From the NCBI RefSeq assembly GCF_900291015.1, contig NZ_OLKL01000006.1, forward strand, positions 150,624 to 214,623: a DNA stretch of 64,000 nucleotides, given 5' to 3'. The notes beneath the pieces are model-generated. The model was not told the origin of the DNA. It was given only the letters and a program-made list of their open reading frames with translations, and did no database searches. Shown piece after piece: positions 47,000 to 55,676 of the stretch. Both the position numbers and the translations under genes were made by a program. The stretch is from Pseudomonas persica (lineage in GTDB: Bacteria > Pseudomonadota > Gammaproteobacteria > Pseudomonadales > Pseudomonadaceae). Within the stretch, counting starts at the first letter, position 1, and every line of letters begins with the position of its first letter.

Positions 47000-49933
47000 A
47001 TGCGCCTACCTTTGCCGTCCGATCTGCCCGCTACCCTGCAGCCACTGGTCGCGCGCAATCAGCAATTCATCAGCGATGCCGTGGCTGCCCACCCGGAGCT
47101 CGACCTGCAGGCCTGGAGCCCGCTGCACCGGCAACAGTTCGACCAGGTTGCCGCCGCCAGCGACTTCGTGCTCGGCCTGGCCCGGCGCGAGCCGGCCATG
47201 TTGTTCGGCCTGCTGGCCAGTGGCGAGCTGGATCGGCGTTACGCCGCGGGTGAACTGCGCGGGCATGTCGCTGCCGCTGCCCAGGCGGCGCAGAGCGAGG
47301 ACGAGCTGGCACGCAACCTGCGCCGTGAGCGCAACCGCCAGCAGCTGCGCATCATCTGGCGCGACATCACCCGCCAGGCCGAGTTGGGCGAAACCTGCCG
47401 CGACCTGTCCGACCTGGCCGATGCCGCCATCGACGAAGCCTACCAATGGCTGTACCCGCGCCAGTGCCAGCAGTTCGGCACACCCATCGGCAACCGCAGC
47501 GGCCAGCCGCAGCACATGGTGGTGCTGGGCATGGGCAAGCTGGGTGCGGTGGAGCTGAACCTGTCGTCGGACATCGACCTGATCTTCGCCTTCCCCGAAG
47601 GCGGCGAAACCGAAGGGGTGAAGCGCTCGCTGGATAACCAGGAGTTCTTCACCCGCCTGGGCCAGCGCCTGATCAAGGCGCTGGACCCGGTCACCGTCGA
47701 CGGCTTCGTGTTCCGTGTCGACATGCGCCTGCGCCCTTACGGCTCGGCCGGCGCGCTGGTGCTCAGTTTCAATGCCCTGGAGCAGTACTACCAGGACCAG
47801 GGCCGCGACTGGGAACGCTACGCGATGATCAAGGCGCGGGTGGTGGCCGGTGACCAGGCGGCCGGCGGGCAGTTACAGGATATGCTGCGGCCGTTCGTGT
47901 ATCGCCGTTACCTGGACTTTTCCGCGATCGAAGCGCTGCGCACCATGAAGCAGCTGATCCAGCAGGAAGTGCGGCGCAAGGGCATGGCCGACAACATCAA
48001 GCTGGGTGCCGGGGGCATTCGCGAGGTGGAGTTCATCGCTCAGGCCTTCCAGCTGATCCACGGCGGGCGCGACCTCAGCCTGCAGCAGCGGCCGTTGCTG
48101 AAAGTGCTGGCCACTCTTGAAGGCCAGGGCTACCTGCCGCCGGCCGTGGTCGCCGAGCTGCGCGAAGGTTATGAATTCCTGCGTTATACCGAACACGCCA
48201 TCCAGGCCATTGCCGACCGTCAGACGCAGATGCTGCCGGACAGCGAGACCGATCGGGCGCGGGTGGCATACATGCTCGGTTATGCCGACTGGCAGAGCTT
48301 CCATGACCAGTTGACGCACTGGCGTGGCCGCATTGACTGGCACTTCCGCCAGGTGATCGCCGACCCGGATGATGAAGACGGCGAGGGCGAGCTGGTAGTC
48401 GGTGGCGAATGGTCGCCGCTATGGGAGCAGGCGCAGGATGAAGAGGCCGCTGGCCGCCAGCTGCAAGAGGCCGGTTTCCAGCAGCCCGGCGAAGCCCTGC
48501 GGCGTCTGGCTGCGCTGCGCTCCAGCCCGCAGCTGCGGTCGATGCAGCGGATTGGTCGCGAGCGCCTGGACGCCTTTATCCCGCGCTTGCTGGCCCAGGC
48601 TGTTGAACATGACAACCCCGACCTGGTGCTCGAGCGCGTGCTGCCGCTGGTCGAGGCCGTGGCACGGCGTTCGGCCTACCTGGTGTTGCTCACCGAAAAC
48701 CCGGGCGCCTTGCGCCGCCTGCTGACCCTGTGCGCCGCCAGCCCGTGGATTGCCGAGCAGATTGCCCGTTATCCGCTGCTGCTCGACGAACTGCTCAACG
48801 AAGGCCGCCTGTTCAGCCCACCACTGGCGCCGGAGCTGGCCAGCGAGCTGCGCGAGCGCCTGACGCGCATTCCCGAGGACGACCTGGAACAGCAGATGGA
48901 GGCGCTGCGTCACTTCAAGCTGGCCCACAGCCTGCGCGTGGCCGCCTCGGAAATCAGCGGTAACTTGCCGCTGATGAAAGTCAGCGACTACCTGACCTGG
49001 CTGGCCGAGGCCATTCTCGACCAGGTACTGGCCCTGGCCTGGCGTCAGACCGTGGCCCGCCATGGCCAGCCCAGGCGCAGCGACGGCAGCCTGTGCGACC
49101 CGGGCTTCATCATCATCGGCTACGGCAAGGTGGGTGGCCTGGAGCTGGGCCACGGCTCGGACCTGGACCTGGTGTTCATCCACGACGGCGACCCGCAGGC
49201 GGAAACCGACGGTGACAAGCCGATCGACGGTGCGCAGTTCTTTACCCGCCTGGGTCAGCGCATCATCCACCTGCTGGCCACCCAGACCAACTCCGGTCAG
49301 CTGTATGACGTGGACATGCGCCTGCGCCCGTCCGGTGCCGCGGGGTTGCTGGTCAGCTCGCTGGGGGCGTTCGAGCGCTACCAGCAGAACGAGGCCTGGA
49401 CCTGGGAGCACCAGGCCCTGGTGCGGGCCCGCGTGCTGGTGGGGTGCAAGCAGGTGGGGGCAGCGTTCGAAGGCGTCCGCGCCAAGGTGCTCGGCCAGGC
49501 TCGCGACCTGGAAAAGCTGCGCAGCGAAGTGAGCGAAATGCGCGCCAAGATGCGCGACAACCTTGGCACCAAGGCCACCGCTGCCGGTACTGCGGCCAAC
49601 GCCTTCGAGGCCAGTGTGCCGTTTGATATCAAGCAGGATGCCGGCGGTATCGTCGATATCGAATTTATGGTGCAATACGCCGCTTTGGCCTGGTCCCACG
49701 ACCACCCGGCCATACTCCGATGGACCGATAACATCCGCATTCTGGAAGAGCTGGAGCAGGCGGGGTTGATGCCGGCCAGTGACGCGGTGCTGTTGCGTGA
49801 AGTGTACAAGGCGTTCCGCTCGGCCTCGCACCGCCAGGCCCTGCAGAAGCAGGCCGGGGTGATCGATGCGGCGCAGTTTGCCGATGAGCGCCGCGAAGTG
49901 CGGCGGATCTGGGGTGAACTGGGCTTGACCTGA
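47000..49933 (+). CDS. glnE: Bifunctional glutamine synthetase adenylyltransferase/removase
   Basis: A 977-residue enzyme that adenylylates and deadenylylates glutamine synthetase in response to PII. Two nucleotidyltransferase domains are visible: the N-terminal removase half with GMGKLGAVELNLSSDIDLIF (about residue 175) and the C-terminal transferase half with GYGKVGGLELGHGSDLDLVF (about 710). In both, the D-x-D pair is intact. The full length is typical. AGGA lies seven bases before ATG 47000. It diverges from aceE; a REP pair follows it before the LPS genes. Confidence 0.96.
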   Translation: MRLPLPSDLPATLQPLVARNQQFISDAVAAHPELDLQAWSPLHRQQFDQVAAASDFVLGLARREPAMLFGLLASGELDRRYAAGELRGHVAAAAQAAQSEDELARNLRRERNRQQLRIIWRDITRQAELGETCRDLSDLADAAIDEAYQWLYPRQCQQFGTPIGNRSGQPQHMVVLGMGKLGAVELNLSSDIDLIFAFPEGGETEGVKRSLDNQEFFTRLGQRLIKALDPVTVDGFVFRVDMRLRPYGSAGALVLSFNALEQYYQDQGRDWERYAMIKARVVAGDQAAGGQLQDMLRPFVYRRYLDFSAIEALRTMKQLIQQEVRRKGMADNIKLGAGGIREVEFIAQAFQLIHGGRDLSLQQRPLLKVLATLEGQGYLPPAVVAELREGYEFLRYTEHAIQAIADRQTQMLPDSETDRARVAYMLGYADWQSFHDQLTHWRGRIDWHFRQVIADPDDEDGEGELVVGGEWSPLWEQAQDEEAAGRQLQEAGFQQPGEALRRLAALRSSPQLRSMQRIGRERLDAFIPRLLAQAVEHDNPDLVLERVLPLVEAVARRSAYLVLLTENPGALRRLLTLCAASPWIAEQIARYPLLLDELLNEGRLFSPPLAPELASELRERLTRIPEDDLEQQMEALRHFKLAHSLRVAASEISGNLPLMKVSDYLTWLAEAILDQVLALAWRQTVARHGQPRRSDGSLCDPGFIIIGYGKVGGLELGHGSDLDLVFIHDGDPQAETDGDKPIDGAQFFTRLGQRIIHLLATQTNSGQLYDVDMRLRPSGAAGLLVSSLGAFERYQQNEAWTWEHQALVRARVLVGCKQVGAAFEGVRAKVLGQARDLEKLRSEVSEMRAKMRDNLGTKATAAGTAANAFEASVPFDIKQDAGGIVDIEFMVQYAALAWSHDHPAILRWTDNIRILEELEQAGLMPASDAVLLREVYKAFRSASHRQALQKQAGVIDAAQFADERREVRRIWGELGLT

Positions 49934-49945
49934 AGGCCTGCGCCG

Positions 49946-50036
49946 GCCCTGTGGGAGCGGGTTTACCCGCGAAGAAGACGGCGCGGTGCATGGCACCGGT
50001 TTCGCCGGTGTTCGCGGGTGAACCCGCTCCCACAGG
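49946..50036. repeat. REP pair with hairpin linker, between glnE and waaF
   Basis: Inverted copies about 49948-49977 and 50009-50036. The linker (GCATGGCACCGG and onward to CGCCGGTG) is the reverse complement, with few changes, of the linker in the 42117-42205 pair. Confidence 0.9.
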
Positions 50037-50101
50037 GTCTGCGATCAGCGACGGATATGCCTGAGTGGTACACTGTCCGCCACATAGCCTGAATATAAAG
50101 A

Positions 50102-50138
50102 GGGGAGGCCAGGCTGTACCGCAGCCTGTAGCCTCCCC
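50102..50138 (+). promoter_or_regulatory. Long stem-loop in the waaF leader
   Basis: GGGGAGGC CAGGCTG pairs perfectly with CAGCCTG TA GCCTCCCC: a 15-base-pair stem with one TA bulge and a 5-base loop. It ends 19 bases before the waaF ATG and is not a REP element. No T tract follows, so an attenuator or mRNA-protecting structure is more likely than a terminator. Confidence 0.6.
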
Positions 50139-50157
50139 GAGCGTTTCTGGACTAAGC

Positions 50158-51207
50158 ATGAGAATACTGATCATTGGCCCCAGCTGGGTCGGCGACATGG
50201 TGATGGCGCAGACCCTGTTCCAGTGCCTGAAACTGCAGCACCCCGACTGCGTGATCGATGTGCTGGCCCCCGAGTGGAGCCGGCCGATCCTCGAACGCAT
50301 GCCCGAGGTCCGTCAGGCCCTGAGCTTCCCGCTCGGCCACGGCGCGCTGGAACTGGCTACACGGCGGCGCATCGGCAAGTCCCTGGCCGGCCAGTACGAC
50401 CAGGCCATCCTGCTACCCAACTCGCTGAAGTCGGCGCTGGTGCCGTTCTTTGCCGGTATCCCCAAACGCACCGGCTGGCGCGGCGAAATGCGCTTCGGCC
50501 TGCTCAACGACGTGCGCAAGCTGGACAAGGCCCGCTACCCGCTGATGATCGAGCGCTTCATGGCCCTGGCCTACGCGCCCGGCGCCGAGCTGCCGCAGCC
50601 GTACCCACGCCCCAGCCTGCAGATCGAAGCGCAAAGCCGCGATGCCGCCCTGGCCAAGTTCGGCCTGGAGCTGGACCGCCCGGTGCTGGCGCTGTGCCCT
50701 GGTGCCGAGTTCGGCGAGGCCAAGCGCTGGCCGGCCGAGCACTACGCCACCGTGGCTGATGCGATGATCCGCCAAGGCTGGCAGGTTTGGCTGTTCGGCT
50801 CGAAGAACGATCACCCGGTCGGCGAGCAGATCCGCGACCGGCTGATCCCGGGCTTGCGTGAAGAATCGTCCAACCTGGCCGGCGAAACCTCGCTGGCCGA
50901 GGCCATCGACCTGATGTCCTGCGCCCATGCCGTGGTGTCCAACGACTCCGGGCTGATGCACGTGGCCGCCGCGCTGAACCGCCCGCTGGTGGCGGTGTAC
51001 GGCTCGACCTCGCCGGGCTTCACCCCGCCGCTGGCCGAGCACGTGGAAGTGGTGCGCACCGGCATCGAGTGCAGCCCGTGCTTCGACCGCACCTGCCGCT
51101 TCGGCCACTACAACTGCCTGCGCCTGCTGGAGCCGGGCAAAGTCATCGCCGCTCTGCATAGCCTGAGTGGGCCGGACCTGATCGATACCGTGGCCGAGGT
51201 CGACTAA
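50158..51207 (+). CDS. waaF: LPS heptosyltransferase II
   Basis: A 349-residue GT9-family enzyme that adds the second L-glycero-D-manno-heptose to the inner LPS core at the cytoplasmic side of the inner membrane. Family blocks are MRILIIGPSWVGDMVMAQTL at the start, LCPGAEFGEAKRWPAEHYA, and VSNDSGLMHVAAALNRPLVAVYG near the nucleotide-sugar site. ATG 50158 was chosen because it starts the conserved MRILIIGPSW; the frame opens at 50065. First gene of a tightly packed core operon. Confidence 0.95.
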   Translation: MRILIIGPSWVGDMVMAQTLFQCLKLQHPDCVIDVLAPEWSRPILERMPEVRQALSFPLGHGALELATRRRIGKSLAGQYDQAILLPNSLKSALVPFFAGIPKRTGWRGEMRFGLLNDVRKLDKARYPLMIERFMALAYAPGAELPQPYPRPSLQIEAQSRDAALAKFGLELDRPVLALCPGAEFGEAKRWPAEHYATVADAMIRQGWQVWLFGSKNDHPVGEQIRDRLIPGLREESSNLAGETSLAEAIDLMSCAHAVVSNDSGLMHVAAALNRPLVAVYGSTSPGFTPPLAEHVEVVRTGIECSPCFDRTCRFGHYNCLRLLEPGKVIAALHSLSGPDLIDTVAEVD

Positions 51208-52266
51208 GTGCGGGTACTGATCATCAAGACTTCGTCGCTGGGTGATGTGATCCACACCCTGCCGGCGCTTACCGATGCCGCCCACGCCATCCCGGGCATC
51301 CGCTTCGACTGGGTGGTGGAAGAAGGCTTCGCCGAAATCCCCAGCTGGCACCCGGCGGTCGACCAGGTGATCCCGGTGGCCATCCGCCGCTGGCGCAAGA
51401 ACCTCTGGCGAACCATCAAGAGTGGCGAGTGGAAGGCGTTCAAGCAGCGAGTACGCGAGCGCAAGTACGACCTGGTGATCGACGCCCAGGGCCTGGTCAA
51501 GTCGGCCTGGCTGACCCGCTACGTCAAGGCGCCGGTGGCTGGCCTGGACCGCTACTCGGCCCGTGAAGGCTGGGCTAGCCGCTTCTATGACCGGCGCCTG
51601 TCGGTGGCCACCGGGCAGCACGCGGTGGAGCGGGTGCGCCAGCTGTTCGCCATGGCCCTGGCCTACGACCTGCCGGAAGGCATCGGCAACTACGGCCTCG
51701 ACCTCGATCGCCTGCAACTGCCGCCGGCCGCCCCCTACGTTGTGTTCCTGCATGGCACCACCTGGGCGACCAAGCACTGGCCCGAAGCCTACTGGCGCGA
51801 ACTGGCCGAGCGCATGGGCCGGCGCAAGCTGGAGGTGCGCCTGCCGTGGGGTAACCCGACCGAGAAGGCACGCGCCGAGCGCATCGCCCAGGGCTTGAAC
51901 AACTGCCAGGTGCTCCCCAAATTGAACCTTGCCGGCGTTGCTCGCGTGTTGGCGGCGGCAAAGGCCTGCGTGGCGGTCGATACCGGCCTCGGCCACCTGG
52001 CGGCGGCACTTGATGTGCCCACCATTTCGCTGTTCGGTCCGACCAACCCGGGCCTGACCGGCGCCTACGGACGGACCCAGATTCACCAGGCCAGTGACTG
52101 GCCCTGCGCGCCCTGCCTGCAGAAGAAGTGCACCTACAAACCGAGCGCCGATGACTTGCGCCGGTTCGATCTGAAACGCGAGTGGCCGCTGTGCTTCACT
52201 CGCCTGAATCCCGAGCATGTGGCGAGCCGCTTGAGCGCGTTGCTGCTGGCTGAGGATGTCCGTTGA
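51208..52266 (+). CDS. waaC: LPS heptosyltransferase I
   Basis: A 352-residue GT9 enzyme adding the first heptose to Kdo of the LPS core. It starts at GTG 51208 directly after the waaF stop. Family blocks are RVLIIKTSSLGDVIHTLPAL, VFLHGTTWATKHWPEAYW and VAVDTGLGHLAAALDVPTISLFGPTNP. The stop overlaps the waaG ATG by one base. It belongs to the waaF-waaC-waaG-waaP order characteristic of Pseudomonas core loci. Confidence 0.95.
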   Translation: MRVLIIKTSSLGDVIHTLPALTDAAHAIPGIRFDWVVEEGFAEIPSWHPAVDQVIPVAIRRWRKNLWRTIKSGEWKAFKQRVRERKYDLVIDAQGLVKSAWLTRYVKAPVAGLDRYSAREGWASRFYDRRLSVATGQHAVERVRQLFAMALAYDLPEGIGNYGLDLDRLQLPPAAPYVVFLHGTTWATKHWPEAYWRELAERMGRRKLEVRLPWGNPTEKARAERIAQGLNNCQVLPKLNLAGVARVLAAAKACVAVDTGLGHLAAALDVPTISLFGPTNPGLTGAYGRTQIHQASDWPCAPCLQKKCTYKPSADDLRRFDLKREWPLCFTRLNPEHVASRLSALLLAEDVR

Positions 52267-53390
52267 TGCAACTGGCTTTCGTGCTTTACAAATACTTCCC
52301 CTTCGGCGGGCTGCAGCGCGATTTCATGCGCATTGCCCTGGAATGCCAGAAGCGGGGCCACCAGATCCGCGTGTACACGCTGATCTGGGAGGGTGACATT
52401 CCGCCGGGCTTTGAAGTGCTGGTGGCGCCGGTGAAGGCGATCTTCAACCACCGCCGCAACGAGAAGCTCAGCGCCTGGATGGCCGCCGACCTGGCCAGGC
52501 GCCCGGTCGACCGCCTGATCGGCTTCAACAAGATGCCAGGGCTGGACGTGTACTACGCCGCCGACGGCTGCTTCGAGGACAAGGCGCAGACCCTGCGTGG
52601 CGGCCTGTACCGTCGCTGGGGCCGCTACCGGCACTTTGCCGAGTACGAGCGTGCGGTGTTCGCCAAGGACGCGCATACCGAAGTGCTGATGATTTCCGAA
52701 GTGCAGCAGCCGCTGTTCATCAAGCACTACGGCACCCCGGTCGAGCGTTTCCACCTGCTGCCGCCGGGCATTTCCCAGGACCGCCGCGCGCCGGCCAATG
52801 CCGGTGAAATCCGCGCCGAGTTCCGCAAGGAATTCAACCTGGGTGATGATGACCTGCTGCTGGTGCAGATTGGCTCGGGCTTCAAGACCAAGGGCGTTGA
52901 CCGCAGCCTCAAGGCCCTGGCCGCACTGCCGTCGGCCCTGCGCAAGCGCACCAGGCTGATGGTGATTGGCCAGGACGACCCCAAGGTGTTCCAGCTGCAA
53001 AGCGCTACCTTGGGCCTGGGCGAGCAGGTGCAGTTCCTCAAGGGCCGCAGCGACATCCCGCGTTTCCTGCTGGGCGCCGACCTGCTGATCCACCCGGCGT
53101 ACAACGAGAACACCGGCACGGTGCTGCTCGAAGCGCTGGTGGCCGGCCTGTCGGTGCTGGTCTCCAAGGTGTGTGGCTACGCCCACTACATTGCCGAGGC
53201 CGACAGCGGCCTGGTGCTGGACGAGCCGTTCGAGCAGGAACAGCTCAATGGCTACCTGCAGCGTATGCTCGAAGACCAGCAGGCCCGCGCCAGCTGGTCG
53301 CGCAATGGCCTGGCGTTTGCTGAAACCGCCGATCTGTACAGCATGCCGCAACATGCCGCCGACGTGATCCTGGGGCAGGAGTCTGCATGA
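52266..53390 (+). CDS. waaG: LPS core glucosyltransferase
   Basis: A 374-residue GT4-type glycosyltransferase that adds the first outer-core hexose. The C-terminal nucleotide-sugar site shows LLIHPAYNENTGTVLLEALVAGLSVL, with the acidic E-x7-E pattern. The N-terminal block is AFVLYKYFPFGGLQRDFMRIAL. ATG 52266 overlaps the waaC stop as TGATG; a TTG three bases earlier is unlikely. The end overlaps waaP by four bases. Confidence 0.94.
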   Translation: MQLAFVLYKYFPFGGLQRDFMRIALECQKRGHQIRVYTLIWEGDIPPGFEVLVAPVKAIFNHRRNEKLSAWMAADLARRPVDRLIGFNKMPGLDVYYAADGCFEDKAQTLRGGLYRRWGRYRHFAEYERAVFAKDAHTEVLMISEVQQPLFIKHYGTPVERFHLLPPGISQDRRAPANAGEIRAEFRKEFNLGDDDLLLVQIGSGFKTKGVDRSLKALAALPSALRKRTRLMVIGQDDPKVFQLQSATLGLGEQVQFLKGRSDIPRFLLGADLLIHPAYNENTGTVLLEALVAGLSVLVSKVCGYAHYIAEADSGLVLDEPFEQEQLNGYLQRMLEDQQARASWSRNGLAFAETADLYSMPQHAADVILGQESA

Positions 53391-54193
53391 AGCTGATACT
53401 GGCCGAACCGTTCAAGCGCCTGTGGGCCGGGCGTGATCCCTTCGACGCCGTGGAGGCGCTGCAAGGCGAGGTCTATCGCGAGCTGGAAGGGCGCCGCACG
53501 CTGCGCACCGAGGTCGCTGGCGAAGGCTTCTTCGTCAAGATCCACCGCGGCATCGGCTGGGGCGAGATCTTCAAGAACCTGTTTAGCGCCAAGCTGCCGG
53601 TGCTCGGCGCCGGCCAGGAATGGCAGGCCATCCAGCGCCTGCACCAGGTCGGCGTGCCGACCATGACTGCTGTCGCCTATGGCGAACGTGGCAGCAACCC
53701 GGCCGCGCAGCACTCGTTCATCATCACCGAAGAACTGGCGCCGACCATCAGCCTGGAAGATTTCAGCATCGACTGGGTCAGGCAGCCGCCCGAGCCGCGC
53801 CTGAAGCGTGCGCTGATCGCCGAAGTGGCGAAGATGACCGGCGGCATGCACCGTGCCGGGGTCAACCACCGTGACTGCTACATCTGCCACTTCCTGCTGC
53901 ACACCGACCGCCCGGTGACGGCGGATGACTTCAAACTGTCGGTGATCGACCTGCACCGCGCGCAAACCCGGGCGAGAATCAGCCGCCGCTGGCGCGACAA
54001 GGACCTGGCCGCGCTGTATTTCTCGGCGCTGGACATTGGCCTGACCCAGCGCGACAAGCTGCGTTTCCTGCGCGGTTACTTCCAGCGCCCGCTGCGGCAA
54101 ATCCTCAAGGATGAAGCCGCGCTGCTCGCCTGGCTGGAGCGCAAGGCGCAGAAACTCTACGATCGCAAGCAACGCTATGGGGATGCACTCTGA
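53387..54193 (+). CDS. waaP: LPS core heptose kinase
   Basis: A 268-residue kinase-fold enzyme that phosphorylates heptose I of the inner core, which in Pseudomonas is essential for outer-membrane stability. The catalytic-loop motif is GVNHRDCYICHFLL (about residues 158-171), and the metal-binding aspartate follows in LSVIDLHRAQ. The lysine region is FFVKIHRG. It overlaps waaG by ATGA and the next gene by TGATG, so translation is coupled along the operon. Confidence 0.94.
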   Translation: MKLILAEPFKRLWAGRDPFDAVEALQGEVYRELEGRRTLRTEVAGEGFFVKIHRGIGWGEIFKNLFSAKLPVLGAGQEWQAIQRLHQVGVPTMTAVAYGERGSNPAAQHSFIITEELAPTISLEDFSIDWVRQPPEPRLKRALIAEVAKMTGGMHRAGVNHRDCYICHFLLHTDRPVTADDFKLSVIDLHRAQTRARISRRWRDKDLAALYFSALDIGLTQRDKLRFLRGYFQRPLRQILKDEAALLAWLERKAQKLYDRKQRYGDAL

Positions 54194-54927
54194 TGTCGGG
54201 TTGGACACTGGCGCCAGGCTACGAACACCTGGCGACGGATTTCGGCAGCCTCGAGGCGGTATTTACCCTGCAAGGCGAACGCCTGACCCGCGACCCGCTC
54301 AGCGAAGTGGTGCGCATCACGCGTGAAGGGGTCAATTACTACGTCAAGCGCTACACCGGGGCCGGCAAGCATATGCGCCGTTACCTGGGCCGGCCGCGGA
54401 TCAAGGCTGAATGGCAGAACCTCAAGCAGTTCGCCAAGTGGGGCATTCCCACTGCCGAAGTGGTGGCCTGGGGCCTGGAGCGCAATGGCCTGGCCTTTGG
54501 CCGGGGCGCGATGATCACCCGCGAATTGCCGCGCACCGAAGACCTGTCGGCGCTGGCCGAGCGTAACGATGCACGCCTGGCCGACCGCGCCTGGGTCGGG
54601 CATGTCAGCAGCCAGCTGGCGCGCCACACCCGGGTCATGCACCAGCACCACTTCGCCCATAACGACCTGAAATGGCGCAACCTGCTGGTCGACGACCAGG
54701 GCACGCTATTCTTCATCGACTGCCCCACCGGCGATTTCTGGCGCGGCTTCATGTGGCGGCACCGGATGATCAAGGACCTGGCGTGCCTGGACAAAGTGGC
54801 CAAATACCACCTGTCGGCAACCCAGCGCCTGCGTTTCTACCTGCAATACCGTGGCCGCGACCGGCTGAATGTGCGCGACAAGAAGCGCATTCGCCAGGTG
54901 GTGGGCTTTTTCGAGGGACGGGAATGA
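54193..54927 (+). CDS. LPS kinase-like protein (InaA/Kdo-WaaP family)
   Basis: A 244-residue protein with a small-molecule kinase fold related to WaaP. The catalytic loop reads HHFAHNDLKWRNLLV (about residues 154-168), with the metal aspartate in LFFIDCPTGDF. A lysine in VNYYVKRYTG serves as the ATP-binding candidate. It probably phosphorylates another position of the core heptoses. It overlaps both neighbours. The precise site is not readable from sequence. Confidence 0.88.
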   Translation: MSGWTLAPGYEHLATDFGSLEAVFTLQGERLTRDPLSEVVRITREGVNYYVKRYTGAGKHMRRYLGRPRIKAEWQNLKQFAKWGIPTAEVVAWGLERNGLAFGRGAMITRELPRTEDLSALAERNDARLADRAWVGHVSSQLARHTRVMHQHHFAHNDLKWRNLLVDDQGTLFFIDCPTGDFWRGFMWRHRMIKDLACLDKVAKYHLSATQRLRFYLQYRGRDRLNVRDKKRIRQVVGFFEGRE

Positions 54928-55676
54928 CCGATTACCTGGCCAGCGCGGACCTTGCGCTGCTCAAACGCCATGGCCTGGACGACTTCGAGGCGCTGTGGGC
55001 GCTGCAACTGGAAGCCGTGGATGAACCGAACACCGGCCGCGGTGGCTGGAGCAGCGTTTACCGTCTGGAGCTCGAAGGCAAGGGCTACTACCTCAAGCGC
55101 CAGAGCGACTACCTGACCCGGACCCTGCACCGGCCGTTCGGCGAGCCGACCTTCGCCCGTGAATTCCGCAACATCAGCCGCTACCAGAAGCTGCACATTC
55201 CGGCCTTGCAGGCGGTGTTCTATGGCGAGCGCAAGCAAGGTGACCAGCATCGGGCAATCCTGATGACCCGCGCCCTGGACGAATGGGCCGACCTCGACAG
55301 CCTGCTGGCCCGCTGGCCACAACTGAGCGATGCTGAACGCAACGGCGTCCTGCAGGCCTGCGGCCAGCTGGCGCGTACCCTGCACAGCGCCGGCCAGGTG
55401 CATGGCTGCTTCTACCCCAAGCACATCTTCCTGCGCCAGCGCCGCGACGGCTGGGATGCGCAACTGATCGACCTGGAAAAGACCCGACCCCTGCTGTTCG
55501 GCATGCGTGACCGCCTCAAGGACCTGGAGCCGCTGCTGCGTCGCGCCCCGCTCTGGGGCGAGCGCGATGTACGTAGCTTGCTGGCCAGCTACCTGGCGCA
55601 ACCGGCCGATGGCACGCTGGTCGATACCTGGCTGCAACGCCTGACGCAACGCCGTCGTGAAAAAGAGGCCCGCTGA
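54924..55676 (+). CDS. LPS kinase-like protein (InaA family)
   Basis: A 250-residue kinase-fold protein. A lysine in KGYYLKRQSDYLTR fits the ATP-binding position. The loop usually reading HxDxxxxN reads HGCFYPKHIFLRQ here, with no aspartate at the catalytic position. DAQLIDLEKTRPL supplies the metal-binding aspartate. It may therefore be a weak or non-canonical kinase. The start was set at ATG 54924, overlapping the previous stop by four bases, and the end overlaps the next gene as TGATG. Confidence 0.85.
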   Translation: MTDYLASADLALLKRHGLDDFEALWALQLEAVDEPNTGRGGWSSVYRLELEGKGYYLKRQSDYLTRTLHRPFGEPTFAREFRNISRYQKLHIPALQAVFYGERKQGDQHRAILMTRALDEWADLDSLLARWPQLSDAERNGVLQACGQLARTLHSAGQVHGCFYPKHIFLRQRRDGWDAQLIDLEKTRPLLFGMRDRLKDLEPLLRRAPLWGERDVRSLLASYLAQPADGTLVDTWLQRLTQRRREKEAR

